The notes: generated by a model not told the origin, from the letters alone. Shown: positions 1-8,234, counted from the stretch's first letter. The stretch is DNA of 64,000 nt from Acidithiobacillus ferridurans (GCF_003966655.1 NZ_AP018795.1:2435501-2499500), one strand, 5' to 3'. Translations and numbers: made by a program.

Positions 1-47
1 GATTCCCCCGCATAGGGCATACCGTTAAAGAGAGATGGTGTCAGCAT
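1..47 (-). CDS. Start of an unidentified gene leaving the window (partial)
   Basis: An ATG at 47-45 opens a frame that stays open to the window edge and begins MLTPSLFNGMPYAGE. It lies about 30 nt downstream, in the sense direction, of a GATCTATACC motif, in the same arrangement seen ahead of the TraB-like gene at 8185. That context suggests another element-borne, perhaps conjugation, gene. Only 15 codons are visible and I do not recognise the product. Confidence 0.3.
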   Translation of the reverse strand, partial: MLTPSLFNGMPYAGE

Positions 48-77
48 GCTTTTCCCGGCTTGACCCTTTCACGAATG

Positions 78-121
78 GGTATAGATCAGCGCTGGGCCAG
101 ATCGTCTACCGGGTAGACGAT
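78..121 (-). promoter_or_regulatory. Composite control module: GATCTATACC motif plus palindrome
   Basis: GGTATAGATC (78-87; sense GATCTATACC for a minus-strand gene) is followed after 13 bases by a perfect palindrome at 101-121, with arms ATCGTCTACC and GGTAGACGAT around a single G. The same 44-bp layout with similar spacer bases recurs at 8191-8234 ahead of the TraB-like gene. I infer a promoter with an operator for a regulator of the element. The palindrome also abuts the broken 5' end of the cytochrome P460-like gene. Confidence 0.5.
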
Positions 122-545
122 TTACGAAGGCTTTTCCAGGGTCCACAAGAGCAGCAACCAGCCGGCCAATGAAGCCATGGCCAAGACCGGAGGTATTCTC
201 AAGGTTCATCGCTATCCCGGCGGCGCATTGGTGGTCAAGGAGAACTTCGCGAAGGATAAGAAGCCGACCGGGGTCACGGCAATGCTCAAACTCAAGGGAT
301 ATGATTCGGCGGATAGGGATTGGGTGATGGCCGCCTACGATCCTCGGGGGAAGATATTGGCCTACGGCAAGATGGGATCCTGCATCGCCTGCCATGTGAT
401 GGGCCGCAAGCAGGATCTGGTTTTTGCTCCCCCGCCGACCCAACTCCTGCCGGTTTCTACCTGGAAGGCGTTTTTCCGAAAACAAGAGATTTCTCCGGTC
501 TACGCCCACCTCTTGAAAACGCATGCCGCGAATGTCATGCAGTGA
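117..545 (+). pseudogene. 5'-truncated cytochrome P460-like haem protein
   Basis: The open frame runs from the stop at 114-116 to 545. It reads TIYEGFSRV..., then a YPGGALVVKE stretch, and ends with a c-type haem motif CIACH followed by DLVF; this order matches the cytochrome P460 family. Family members are secreted and about 170-200 residues long, but no signal peptide or upstream half is present here. Recognisable sequence starts directly at the edge of the palindrome at 101-121, so the gene appears cut there. The first ATG (177) would give only 122 residues lacking the domain start. It is probably non-functional and converges on the aldo/keto reductase gene 10 nt downstream. Confidence 0.6.
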
Positions 546-555
546 TGGAGTGCGC

Positions 556-1554
556 TCAGACCATTCCCGGGCGCTTGGCTGGGGGCGCCATGAATTCCGG
601 CCCCACCGGGTTCGGTACACAGCGCGCAAGGATGGCTTCGATCTCTGTCTTGCAGTCGGCATCCAACTTCCAACCCTCCACCTCGTTCACCGAATCGATC
701 TGGCCGGGATGGCGCGCGCCCCAAAGCGCAATGGTTGGCCCCTGATCCAGTACCCAGCGCACGGCCAAAGCTAGTACAGATTTGCCATAGCGTCGCTGCG
801 CAAGTTCGCGCAGTTCATCCACCGCGCGGAGGTAATGGGGGAAGCGTTCGCCTTGGAATTTCGGGTCGATACGGCGGAGATCATCACCCTCGAATTTCGT
901 ATCTGCCTGTATTCGTCCGCTCAGGAGGCCGCGGCACAGCGCACCGTAACCGAGCACAGTGAGGCCGGTTTTCTCGGCGTAAGGCAGTTCGGCCGCCTCG
1001 ATGCCGCGCTCGAATAGGTTATAAGGAGACTGTAGCGCATCCAGCCGGGCAGCGGAGCGGAAAGCGTCCATCTGCGTTGGTGTGAAATTGCTGACTCCGA
1101 TGGCGAGGATCTTGCCTTCGCGGCAAAGATCCTCCAGCACTCGGGCGGTTTCCTCAAGCGGCGTCTCCAAGTCCGGCCAGTGCACCTGGTAGAGATCGAT
1201 CCGATCTGTGCGCAGGCGGTGCAGCGAATCCTCGATTTCCTGACGGATGCGAGTCGGACGGCTGTCGCGAAATACCTTGCCGTCCTTCCAGGCAAGACCG
1301 AGCTTGGTGGCAAGCTGTACTTTGTCCCGCAGTTTGCCTTCCTGAATCGCCCGGCCGACGATTTCCTCCGACCGTCCGAAACCGTAAACCGGGGCGGTAT
1401 CGATCAGCGTGATGCCGCGCTCTACGGCGCGTTGGATGGTTTGAATGGACTCCTTCTCATCTGTGCCGCCCCACATCCAGCCGCCGATGGCCCAAGTGCC
1501 GAGGCCGATACGTGAGGTGACAACGGCGCTATGGCCGATGGTAATGGTTTCCAT
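556..1554 (-). CDS. Aldo/keto reductase
   Basis: A 332-residue cytoplasmic NAD(P)H-dependent oxidoreductase of the aldo/keto reductase superfamily. Visible family landmarks are the N-terminal GLGTWAIGGW, the Asp and Tyr of DTAPVYGFGRSEE (near residues 53-65), the Lys of ATKLGL and the His of YQVHWPD, which make up the catalytic tetrad; IGVSNF follows. The length is normal for the YajO/Tas-like branch. It stands alone, convergent with the truncated P460 gene and divergent from the GGDEF-EAL gene across a 252-bp gap. The substrate cannot be predicted; it is cargo of the mobile element. Confidence 0.9.
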   Translation of the reverse strand: METITIGHSAVVTSRIGLGTWAIGGWMWGGTDEKESIQTIQRAVERGITLIDTAPVYGFGRSEEIVGRAIQEGKLRDKVQLATKLGLAWKDGKVFRDSRPTRIRQEIEDSLHRLRTDRIDLYQVHWPDLETPLEETARVLEDLCREGKILAIGVSNFTPTQMDAFRSAARLDALQSPYNLFERGIEAAELPYAEKTGLTVLGYGALCRGLLSGRIQADTKFEGDDLRRIDPKFQGERFPHYLRAVDELRELAQRRYGKSVLALAVRWVLDQGPTIALWGARHPGQIDSVNEVEGWKLDADCKTEIEAILARCVPNPVGPEFMAPPAKRPGMV

Positions 1555-1615
1555 GTACTGCTCCTGTATGGTCCAGTCAATACAAGCCTACCATGAAGGC
1601 AGGTCCGCACAAGGC

Positions 1616-1694
1616 GGATTGATCAGAGTCCACACGAATCCGGAGATCCGGTATGGTTTCCACTCTCATGCAGGCGGTGACCCGATCGGTTCAC
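1616..1694 (+). pseudogene. Short degenerate copy of the element-end gene at 28.8 kb
   Basis: About 79 bases align with 28830-28909, inside the hypothetical gene 28645-29175. They share the stretches encoding YESGDP and the run CATGCAGGC followed by CGATCGGTT. A one-base deletion near 1650-1660 breaks the frame and a stop follows. This is a remnant, not a gene. The rest of 1555-1806, between the divergent reductase and GGDEF-EAL genes, shows nothing else beyond room for their promoters. Confidence 0.5.
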
Positions 1695-1806
1695 CGATGC
1701 TGCTTCCGGAGGGGTGGAAGTTCGCCAGGAAGCTCGCATGGCAATAGTCGCCTTTCATATCGGCTGGAGAATCCCATACCGGCCCGCTCTGGTGGCGGTC
1801 GTTTAG

Positions 1807-4800
1807 ATGTTTTATAAATATGGTACCGACAACGTCCAGGGACGCAGTTTGAATCACTCGCACCCGCAATCGCCCCGACACAACTCCTATGTCCCGCGCT
1901 GGCTGCACCGGCTTTGGCTGGGTTTCATGGCGGTCGTGTTGGTGGCAGGGGCATGGCTGGCCTGGTCCGACTGGCAGCAAACCCGGTCTTGGGAGATATC
2001 CGGCCTTCGGACGCTGGTGGCATCGGTGGCGGAGGGGACGCGGGTGATGCTGGATGGCACCCGGATCTCGCTGGTGTTGCTGGGGCGGCAATTGGAGTCG
2101 GGTTCGCCGGTCCTGGGCCCCGGCGCAGGAAAAATGCTGCGGGACTATCTCGCGCTGCAGCCGGATCTGGCCGCTGTGGGGACCCGCATACCCGATGGGC
2201 AGGTGCTAACGGCAGGCGGAGGCCGGCATTTCCTCGCCGATCTCCTGTTTGCCCTCGATAACCCGGTGAATGCCCGGCGGCTGGGGCTAAATCCGGTGCA
2301 GCGGAGCGCGCTGGCCCAATGCCTGCATTCCCCGGGCTTCTGCCTTGGCCCTCCGGTACGCGATGTTTTCGCCGGGGCCGGTCATGGCCTCTGGATGATC
2401 CCCCTCTTTCAAGTAGTTCCGATCAAGGGCGGCAGCCGGCAATTGGTCGCCTTGCTGCCGCTCGTGGACGGTCGCATGCCGTCCTGGCGGGGGCTGCCGC
2501 TGCCATCCCGGGTGTCCATCTTCCTGCTGCGGGACGACGGCTTCCTGGAAAGCCGTTCTCCGCCGCCCACCCAGACCACCTACGCCGTCCGCCAGCACGG
2601 CATTGCCGCGCGCTATGTCCTTGCCCATCCGGAACTGCCGTCGGGCGTCTATTATGGCCTGTCCACGGCGGTGGACCAGTGGCGCCTGGGTGCCGTGCAG
2701 CGGATCAAAGGCTATCCCCTGGTGGCAGGGGTGGGCATTCCGCGTTCCGTTTTGTGGGCGGACTGGTGGAATAGCGTCGAGGGGCCAGCCGCCGGTGCGT
2801 TCGGTCTGCTGCTGTTGTCCATCTTCGGCTACGGCTACCTGCGGAGGGTCGGCCGAGAGCGGGAGGGGGAACGGCAAAGCGCGGAGCAGACCCTGTGGGA
2901 GGAGAAGGAGCGGGCGGAAGTCACCCTGCATTCCATCGGGGATGCGGTGATCACCACCGATACCGAAGGCCGGGTGATGGACATGAACGTCGTCGCCGAA
3001 GCGTTGATGGGCTATGCCCGGACGGAAGCCGTGGGCAGGCCCCTGGAAGACGTCTTCCGCATTGTCCAGGAAGGCAGCCATGCTCATTTGGACAATCCCG
3101 TCCGGCGAGTTCTGGAAGAGGGCCAGGTGGTGAGGCTGGCCAACCACACCATGCTCCTCACCAAGGACGGCCAGGAACGCGCCATCGAGGACAGCGCGGC
3201 GCCCATCCGAGACCGGCAGGGCGTACTGTTGGGCGTGGTCCTGGTCTTCCACGACGTCACCGAGAAGCGCCGGCTGATCGCCGAACTGGCCCATCAGGCC
3301 ACCCACGACGCCCTCACGGGCCTCCCCAACCGGGTGCTCTTCATGGACCGGCTGGGCCATGATCGAGCCCAGACCCTGCGCCATGAGCACCTGCTGGCGG
3401 TGGGTATCCTGGACCTGGACGGCTTCAAGCAGGTCAATGACCACTTCGGACATGCCTCCGGCGACGCGCTGCTGCAGGAAATGGCACAAAGGTTGCGTAG
3501 GGAAATGCGTTCCGGGGACACCTTGGCACGCATGGGCGGCGACGAGTTTGGGCTGCTCCTCCCGGATGTCGGGAACCTGGAACAGGTGGAAGACGCCTGC
3601 ACGCGCCTGCTGGAAGTGCTCCGCGCTCCCTTCTATCTGGGAGACGAGGAGATCCCGCTGTCCTCCAGCATCGGCCTGACCAGCTATCCGCTGGATGACA
3701 GCCTGCCAGAGGACCTCCTGCGCCATGCGGATCTGGCCCTCTATGCGGCCAAGGCCGCCGGGCGGGATCGCTATCATTGGTTCGACTGGCCGATGGATAA
3801 GCTGCAGCAAGAGGCCATGGAGGTGCGGAAGATGACGGAAAATGCGCTCGATCGGGGCCGCCTGCTGCTCCACTATCAGCCCGTGGTGGAGATCGGCAAT
3901 GGTCCCGTGGGCGTGGAGGCCCTGATCCGCCTCGACCACCCCGAGCGCGGCCTGCTGCCTCCCGCCGCCTTCGCCGCCGCCCTCGACGCACCGCGCCTGA
4001 CCCGGCGCATCGGCTGCTTCGTGCTTGCCACGGCTCTGACCCAGACCCAGACTTGGCATCGGCAGGGCATGCCCTTGCGCATCTCGGTGAATATCAGCGC
4101 CCACCATCTCCTGGACCAGCGCTTTCTGTCCGACCTGCGGGCCGCCCTCGACGCCCATCCGGATCTGCCCCCATCCGCCGTCGAGATCGAGATCACCGAA
4201 ACGGCCCCGCTGCTGGATTTCGCCGGGGCGCGGGAAACCCTGCTGGCCTGCAACCGCCTGGGAGTGCGCATCGCCCTCGACGACTTCGGCACCGGCAACG
4301 CCTCGCTGACCTATCTGCAGAAGCTGCCCGCGCAGACCATCAAGATCGATCAGAGCTTCGTGCGCGACATCATCAACGATCCCAAGGATTACGCCATCGT
4401 CTCCGGCGTGGTCACCAGCGCCCGACTCCTGGGCCTGGAAGTGATTGCCGAAGGGGTGGAAACGGCCGAACACGCCGCCATGCTTGGCCACTTGCAGTGC
4501 CACTGCCTGCAAGGCTATGCCATCGCCCGGCCCATGGCACCGGAAGCGATCCCGGGTTGGATCAGACAGTATAAGCCTTTGCGTTATCATGGTTTTTCTG
4601 CAACTCCTACCCCAACTGGCATGATTTCAATTCATAATCAACGTGTTAAAAGATTTATTGAGGCGCTGCGCCACCAGACTCCCTTTCCCTCCTTGGTCAT
4701 CGAACCCGAGGCGGAGCAGCAATGCCATCTGGGACTATGGTTGCAAGGGGAAGGGAGGCTCCAATATGGGGACGACGCGGCCTTCTACCAGCAATTGCTG

Positions 4801-4944
4801 GCACGGCATGCCCATCTGCACGCCCTGGCCCGGGAAGCCAAGGCCCTGTACGACGCGGGGGACGGGGAAGGGGCGGAGCAGAAAGGGGCGGAGTTGGAAC
4901 GGGAAAACCAAGCGCTGAACTCGCTCATCATCACAACTCATTGA
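1807..4944 (+). CDS. Membrane PAS-GGDEF-EAL protein with C-terminal CZB-like domain
   Basis: A 1045-residue bifunctional cyclic-di-GMP enzyme. A transmembrane helix (about residues 33-53), a roughly 270-residue putative periplasmic sensor and a second helix (about 320-345) come first. A PAS domain (VITTDTEGRVMDMN) follows. The GGDEF domain has an intact GGDEF motif at residues 577-581 (diguanylate cyclase). The EAL domain has EAL at 704-706 plus IALDDFGTG, IKIDQSF and IAEGVET, so phosphodiesterase activity looks intact too. The tail (about 950-1045) contains QQCHLGLWL...HAHLHALA, resembling the chemoreceptor zinc-binding (CZB) fold that gives zinc control to DgcZ. The first ATG is taken; the next plausible start would shorten only the N-terminal tail. 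It stands alone on its strand as element cargo. Confidence 0.9.
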   Translation: MFYKYGTDNVQGRSLNHSHPQSPRHNSYVPRWLHRLWLGFMAVVLVAGAWLAWSDWQQTRSWEISGLRTLVASVAEGTRVMLDGTRISLVLLGRQLESGSPVLGPGAGKMLRDYLALQPDLAAVGTRIPDGQVLTAGGGRHFLADLLFALDNPVNARRLGLNPVQRSALAQCLHSPGFCLGPPVRDVFAGAGHGLWMIPLFQVVPIKGGSRQLVALLPLVDGRMPSWRGLPLPSRVSIFLLRDDGFLESRSPPPTQTTYAVRQHGIAARYVLAHPELPSGVYYGLSTAVDQWRLGAVQRIKGYPLVAGVGIPRSVLWADWWNSVEGPAAGAFGLLLLSIFGYGYLRRVGREREGERQSAEQTLWEEKERAEVTLHSIGDAVITTDTEGRVMDMNVVAEALMGYARTEAVGRPLEDVFRIVQEGSHAHLDNPVRRVLEEGQVVRLANHTMLLTKDGQERAIEDSAAPIRDRQGVLLGVVLVFHDVTEKRRLIAELAHQATHDALTGLPNRVLFMDRLGHDRAQTLRHEHLLAVGILDLDGFKQVNDHFGHASGDALLQEMAQRLRREMRSGDTLARMGGDEFGLLLPDVGNLEQVEDACTRLLEVLRAPFYLGDEEIPLSSSIGLTSYPLDDSLPEDLLRHADLALYAAKAAGRDRYHWFDWPMDKLQQEAMEVRKMTENALDRGRLLLHYQPVVEIGNGPVGVEALIRLDHPERGLLPPAAFAAALDAPRLTRRIGCFVLATALTQTQTWHRQGMPLRISVNISAHHLLDQRFLSDLRAALDAHPDLPPSAVEIEITETAPLLDFAGARETLLACNRLGVRIALDDFGTGNASLTYLQKLPAQTIKIDQSFVRDIINDPKDYAIVSGVVTSARLLGLEVIAEGVETAEHAAMLGHLQCHCLQGYAIARPMAPEAIPGWIRQYKPLRYHGFSATPTPTGMISIHNQRVKRFIEALRHQTPFPSLVIEPEAEQQCHLGLWLQGEGRLQYGDDAAFYQQLLARHAHLHALAREAKALYDAGDGEGAEQKGAELERENQALNSLIITTH

Positions 4945-5070
4945 CCAAAATACGCGACAAGCTCCGCCCTCCAGGGTGGGGTAGTTGACGACCCGCACCG
5001 GTATCTGCACGGTCGCTATATTCCGCGACTTTTCGAAGCATCTTTTGGCCTCCAGCTTTAGTTCCCAAGG

Positions 5071-5706
5071 TTAGTCACCGTTCCGAAGCCAGAACTGACT
5101 CCCGGGAATCGTCCACCAGGGAACCGCTCGTTGCAGGATGCTGGTCTCCGGGACCGGGCCATAATAGCTGGAGTCAAAGGCATAGTTGCCCGGAGCGTAG
5201 AGCCAGATCTGCCCACGCTTCAGGTGATAGGTGCCGAAAGGGTAATGGACAATCCGGTGATGGTGGCCGGGCGTCCAGCGATCCACCCGGGAGTTCGGCA
5301 GAGTGTGCCCATCTACCCCGACCCCGGATCTCGTAAGCCGCACGGTCTGCCCGGGGATGGCGGCGATCTCTTTGATCCACGGCTGTCCAGCGGGAAACCA
5401 CTGGTACTTCAGGCCCTCCGCGACGGCGGCGTGATGGGAGGGGCCAGGAATCTCGACTTCGACCAGTTCTCCATCATGCAAAGGATAGGGCGAGCCGAGA
5501 AGCTGGTAGAGGCCCACCGGCTCGCAGGTCGAGTCGTTGAAGACCAGATGCTGGTACTGCATCCAAAGACCAACATCCGCGACCAGGGTGATCAGCCCGG
5601 TCCAGATCCAGAACATCCACCAGAATCCGCGTTTAGCGATGGTGATGAGTCGTGTGTTCAACCCGATGTCCCTCCGGAAGATTTGCGTTGGTGTATTTGC
5701 CAACAA
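5071..5706 (-). CDS. traF: TraF-like conjugation signal peptidase (S26 family)
   Basis: A 211-residue protein with one N-terminal membrane helix (about 28-48) and a periplasmic S26 peptidase-like domain, as in the TraF proteases that mature conjugative pilins. The nucleophile box normally reads N-x-T-x-S-x-P-x-G-L-Y; here it is NDSTCEPVGLY, with Cys (codon TGC) where the catalytic Ser is expected. The general-base Lys region, WIKEIAAIPGQTV, is intact. It reads in the same direction as the TraB-like gene upstream, from which it is separated by a TumE/TumA module on the other strand. The family call is fairly sure; activity is uncertain because of the Ser-to-Cys change. Confidence 0.7.
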   Translation of the reverse strand: MLANTPTQIFRRDIGLNTRLITIAKRGFWWMFWIWTGLITLVADVGLWMQYQHLVFNDSTCEPVGLYQLLGSPYPLHDGELVEVEIPGPSHHAAVAEGLKYQWFPAGQPWIKEIAAIPGQTVRLTRSGVGVDGHTLPNSRVDRWTPGHHHRIVHYPFGTYHLKRGQIWLYAPGNYAFDSSYYGPVPETSILQRAVPWWTIPGSQFWLRNGD

Positions 5707-5731
5707 CCAGGCGGGCGACTATGCTTCGTCC

Positions 5732-6028
5732 ATGAAAGCGGAAAAACTGTTTCAACGGCGGGTAATCCTCTCGGAGACGGCTTTCGCGGAAATCATGATT
5801 TGGCACGTCCCTGCACCGATATCCGGCAGCATACACTCGTACAAATACCGGCTTGCTTACGTGATTCGTGGGGAATGTGTGCTGCGATACGACAATGAGG
5901 CCGGAAAAGGCGATCATCGCCATATAAATGGTCGGGAGGAGGCGTATCGCTTCTCCAGCCCCCGTCAACTGATGACCGACTTCTTTGAAGAGATAAGGAG
6001 GTGGAGTGATGAGCATGCTGACGATTGA
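5732..6028 (+). CDS. TumE-type toxin (DUF6516 family)
   Basis: A 98-residue protein with the signature YKYRLAYVIRGE...VLRYDNEAGKGDHRH, ending EEAYRFSSPRQLMTDFFEEI, typical of DUF6516/TumE toxins. I take the ATG at 5732 rather than the longer frame, because residues before it are antisense to the TraF-like gene and do not resemble the family. The antitoxin ATG at 6009 lies inside its last codons, so the two are translationally coupled. The module interrupts the tra-like genes and probably stabilises the element. Confidence 0.75.
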   Translation: MKAEKLFQRRVILSETAFAEIMIWHVPAPISGSIHSYKYRLAYVIRGECVLRYDNEAGKGDHRHINGREEAYRFSSPRQLMTDFFEEIRRWSDEHADD

Positions 6029-6350
6029 TATTCGATCCCTCCGGGATACCCTGGACGATGCCGTGCAGGCGATGGAAAGATTGGAATGTTCACAGCCGCA
6101 TATCAGCTTTGAATCGCCGGAACTCCTATGGAAAATTCTGACTGGCAAGCGCTGGGAGATCCTGAGGGTCATGACGGCTGCGGGCCCCTTGGCGCTACGC
6201 GAGATCGCCCGGCGGGTCGGGCGCGACGTAAAGTCCGTACATCTGGATGTCCATGCGTTGCTGGACGCAGGACTCATCGAACGGCAGGACAATGGCTTTG
6301 TATTTCCATACGATGCCGTGCATGTGAATTTTCTGCTCAAGGCAGGTTGA
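6009..6350 (+). CDS. TumA-type helix-turn-helix antitoxin
   Basis: A 113-residue protein with a MarR/ArsR-like winged helix: KRWEILRVMTAAGPLALREIARRVGRDVKSVHLDVHALLDAGLIER. This is the usual DNA-binding partner of DUF6516 toxins. A GTG at 6006 and an ATG at 6015 are alternatives; ATG 6009 is best placed behind AGGAGGTG at 5996-6003. It overlaps the toxin gene by 20 nt. By family analogy it neutralises TumE and represses the operon. Confidence 0.75.
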   Translation: MSMLTIDIRSLRDTLDDAVQAMERLECSQPHISFESPELLWKILTGKRWEILRVMTAAGPLALREIARRVGRDVKSVHLDVHALLDAGLIERQDNGFVFPYDAVHVNFLLKAG

Positions 6351-6357
6351 GTTATAT

Positions 6358-6570
6358 TCATCGGCTTTTTCCGCCATGCGCTTTGGCGCGCTGGTCCAGA
6401 AAGAAACGCGCAGGCGCCGTGAATGGCCGAAAGGGGAAGAAGAATAGCCGCTCGAACTGGGTGGCCCCCCAAAGCAGGGCTTCGGCCACCTTGCGCGGGC
6501 CTGACCGCTCGAAGAAGGCGATGAGCCTCTGGTCAAGCCGAGCGATGACTTGTCGAAGAGGATTGCTCAC
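6358..6570 (-). CDS. Small hypothetical protein of the tra-like cluster
   Basis: A 70-residue basic protein (MSNPLRQVIARLDQRLIAFFERSG...) that I do not recognise. Its start overlaps the end of the preceding 109-residue gene by 38 nt, consistent with coupled translation in the operon headed by the TraB-like gene. No signal peptide or clear membrane helix is seen, although the middle (LLWGATQFERLFFFPF) is hydrophobic and aromatic. Confidence 0.45.
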   Translation of the reverse strand: MSNPLRQVIARLDQRLIAFFERSGPRKVAEALLWGATQFERLFFFPFRPFTAPARFFLDQRAKAHGGKSR

Positions 6571-6862
6571 GCACCCGCTCCTTCAGGACAATGATCGCCT
6601 TTTCCAGAGAGGCTTTCAGGGTAGCAATGTGCTGTTCAGCCGGAATCCGCGAATAATCCGCAGAGAGCACCTTTTCCCATTTGGCAATCCACTGTTGCGC
6701 GGTGAGGGGACGGGACAGGTGCGTCTTGAGCAGATCCTGGAGTCGTTCACGACCCTTAGCCTCCAGGGAATCCAGAACGGATTTCCAGGCCAGCATTGGA
6801 TCGCAGGGATCAGTTGGGTTTCCCATGGAAACCCCTGCCTTCATATGATCAGGCCTCTTCAT
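6533..6862 (-). CDS. Hypothetical protein downstream of TraB-like gene
   Basis: A 109-residue soluble, helix-rich protein (LTAQQWIAKWEKVLSADYSRI...LEKAIIVLKERVREQ), not recognised. It begins 12 nt after the TraB-like stop behind a GGGGGG-type ribosome site. In Ti-type plasmids traF, traB and traH sit together, so a mating-pair role is possible by position only. Internal ATGs at codons 7 and 13 are alternative starts. Confidence 0.5.
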   Translation of the reverse strand: MKRPDHMKAGVSMGNPTDPCDPMLAWKSVLDSLEAKGRERLQDLLKTHLSRPLTAQQWIAKWEKVLSADYSRIPAEQHIATLKASLEKAIIVLKERVREQSSSTSHRSA

Positions 6863-6874
6863 CCGTTCCCCCCA

Positions 6875-8185
6875 TCATTGATTCACCGCGAACAATACCG
6901 GCACGCTGAAGAACGCAGCCCAGGCCTTTGCCGACACTCTCTGGATGGCCGGGATATCCGTCCCCCGCGCCCACCAGTCATTGGCCGGTGCCAACAGGAT
7001 TTGTATCCCATGCGGGTATAGAACGAGGGCCGGCCACATCAGCAGTTGCTCATAGCAGATGAGATAGCCGACCTTTTTGCCGTCCATCTCCGTGGTTTCC
7101 GGTTTTCGGGAAAACGGGGCCATCCGGAAACTACCCTGGGGGCGCCACGGGTGCCACATCGAGAACGGCACAGGGATATGATCGGGCAGTACCGTCTGAT
7201 GGCCATCCTGGATCTTCACCAGGGCATCCAGGTAACCCTTGGCAAAGGGCACATCGGCCCCGAGCAACACGATTGGTTCTGGATGTCGCGCCGTCCAGCG
7301 GATGACCGGGCGCCAAATGGCCCGGGTGCCCGGCAGCCAGGGGCCCGCCACGGTTTCCGGGAGTAACACCACCTTGTCGCCAGAGCGCAGATCCGCCAGG
7401 ACCTTCGGAGCCAGTTTCATGGATGCATCGACATAGGAAAGATTGGAACGCAGGCGGCCCAGGTGGGTATCGCTGCCCACCCAGCCAGTGGGTGCCGTGG
7501 GCAGCGGGTGCCCCATCATGGCATTCAGGGAAGGGAAAGCAAAAGGCAAAAGCCAAAGAGCGACGACAACGAATCCAACCACCAGCGGACGGGCCAAGAT
7601 CTCTTGATTCTTCCGCGTCAAGCGCCCCAGAGCGAAGATCCCGAGAATGGTCAGCAGGATGCCGGTTGGGCCTGCGGCGACGGCGCCGAGCCAGGGGGAA
7701 GTCCAGCCGATGATTCCCAAAGGCGGGAAGATCGTGGATATGGCGGATGTGATGACGGTGGCCGTGACCGCGCCAAAACCGCCGCCAGCAAGGCTGCCGC
7801 CTGCAGGGCTGCCGCCATGGAAATACAGAGTAATGTACGGGTACGCCAGATAGGGCAGGGCAAAGGCCAGAGATGACAGCGACCAGAACCCAATACCGAG
7901 AAACAGCCCGGCGTGTAGGAAGAAAACCGACATGCCTTTGATGAGGCCGTAGGTCGTCGCCAGGTGGTAACCAAGCATCAGCAGAAACGGGTGCAACCAG
8001 TGCCGCTTGTTCACGATGGGCAGAAGCAGCAACGCCAGTGGGGCAAGCCAGATGGCATGAGGCCAGGCCAGGGCGCCAACCAGGGCACCCAGGAGTGCCG
8101 GAATGGCGAATCTGGAGACGGGAGCGGACTTTCTCCGCGAATCGTCTACCGGGTAGACGGAAACGAGTACGTATTTGCTCTGCAT
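6875..8185 (-). CDS. traB: TraB-like conjugation protein (apolipoprotein N-acyltransferase/nitrilase fold)
   Basis: A 436-residue protein with about six N-terminal membrane helices followed by a nitrilase-superfamily domain. LLPETVAG carries the Glu and GYLICYEQLL the Cys of the usual Glu-Lys-Cys triad. At the place of the Lys before LVPF in Lnt, this protein has DHIPVPFSMW, so the Lys seems absent. That pattern, and the neighbour TraF, point to Ti-plasmid-type TraB rather than true Lnt. The only ATG (8185) puts the palindrome 8141-8161 inside the coding region, where it encodes VYPVDD. The true N-terminus may therefore be altered or lie downstream. No good ribosome site is visible. Confidence 0.7.
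   Translation of the reverse strand: MQSKYVLVSVYPVDDSRRKSAPVSRFAIPALLGALVGALAWPHAIWLAPLALLLLPIVNKRHWLHPFLLMLGYHLATTYGLIKGMSVFFLHAGLFLGIGFWSLSSLAFALPYLAYPYITLYFHGGSPAGGSLAGGGFGAVTATVITSAISTIFPPLGIIGWTSPWLGAVAAGPTGILLTILGIFALGRLTRKNQEILARPLVVGFVVVALWLLPFAFPSLNAMMGHPLPTAPTGWVGSDTHLGRLRSNLSYVDASMKLAPKVLADLRSGDKVVLLPETVAGPWLPGTRAIWRPVIRWTARHPEPIVLLGADVPFAKGYLDALVKIQDGHQTVLPDHIPVPFSMWHPWRPQGSFRMAPFSRKPETTEMDGKKVGYLICYEQLLMWPALVLYPHGIQILLAPANDWWARGTDIPAIQRVSAKAWAAFFSVPVLFAVNQ
8141..8161. repeat. Palindrome family 1 copy inside the TraB-like 5' end
   Basis: ATCGTCTACC, G, GGTAGACGGA: the arms match the family consensus except for the last two bases. It lies 24-44 nt inside the annotated TraB-like start and may mark a sequence junction or an operator just downstream of the promoter. 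Confidence 0.6.
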
Positions 8186-8190
8186 GAGCA

Positions 8191-8234
8191 GGTATAGATC
8201 AATGGCGGGGCAGATCGTCTATCGGGTAGACGAT
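8191..8234 (-). promoter_or_regulatory. Composite control module ahead of TraB-like gene
   Basis: GGTATAGATC at 8191-8200 (sense GATCTATACC, 5 nt from the ATG at 8185) is separated by 13 bases from a palindrome at 8214-8234 (one mismatch, CTATC for CTACC). The layout matches 78-121. In the sense direction the GTAGACG half of the palindrome sits about where a -35 box would be if TCTATA were the -10. Confidence 0.5.

Noticed and set aside
69-662. 197-codon minus-strand frame over the P460 and reductase 3' ends
   Set aside because: It runs antisense to the CxxCH-containing frame, overlaps the reductase gene and shows no domain.
2287-4590. 767-codon open frame on the minus strand
   Set aside because: It lies fully antisense to the GGDEF-EAL gene, whose domains are unmistakable; the frame is a by-product of G+C-rich codon bias and encodes low-complexity Gln/Gly/His-rich sequence.
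6875-8185. True apolipoprotein N-acyltransferase (Lnt)
   Set aside because: The Lys expected before the VPF motif is not present and the neighbours are tra-like, so a TraB-type protein fits better.
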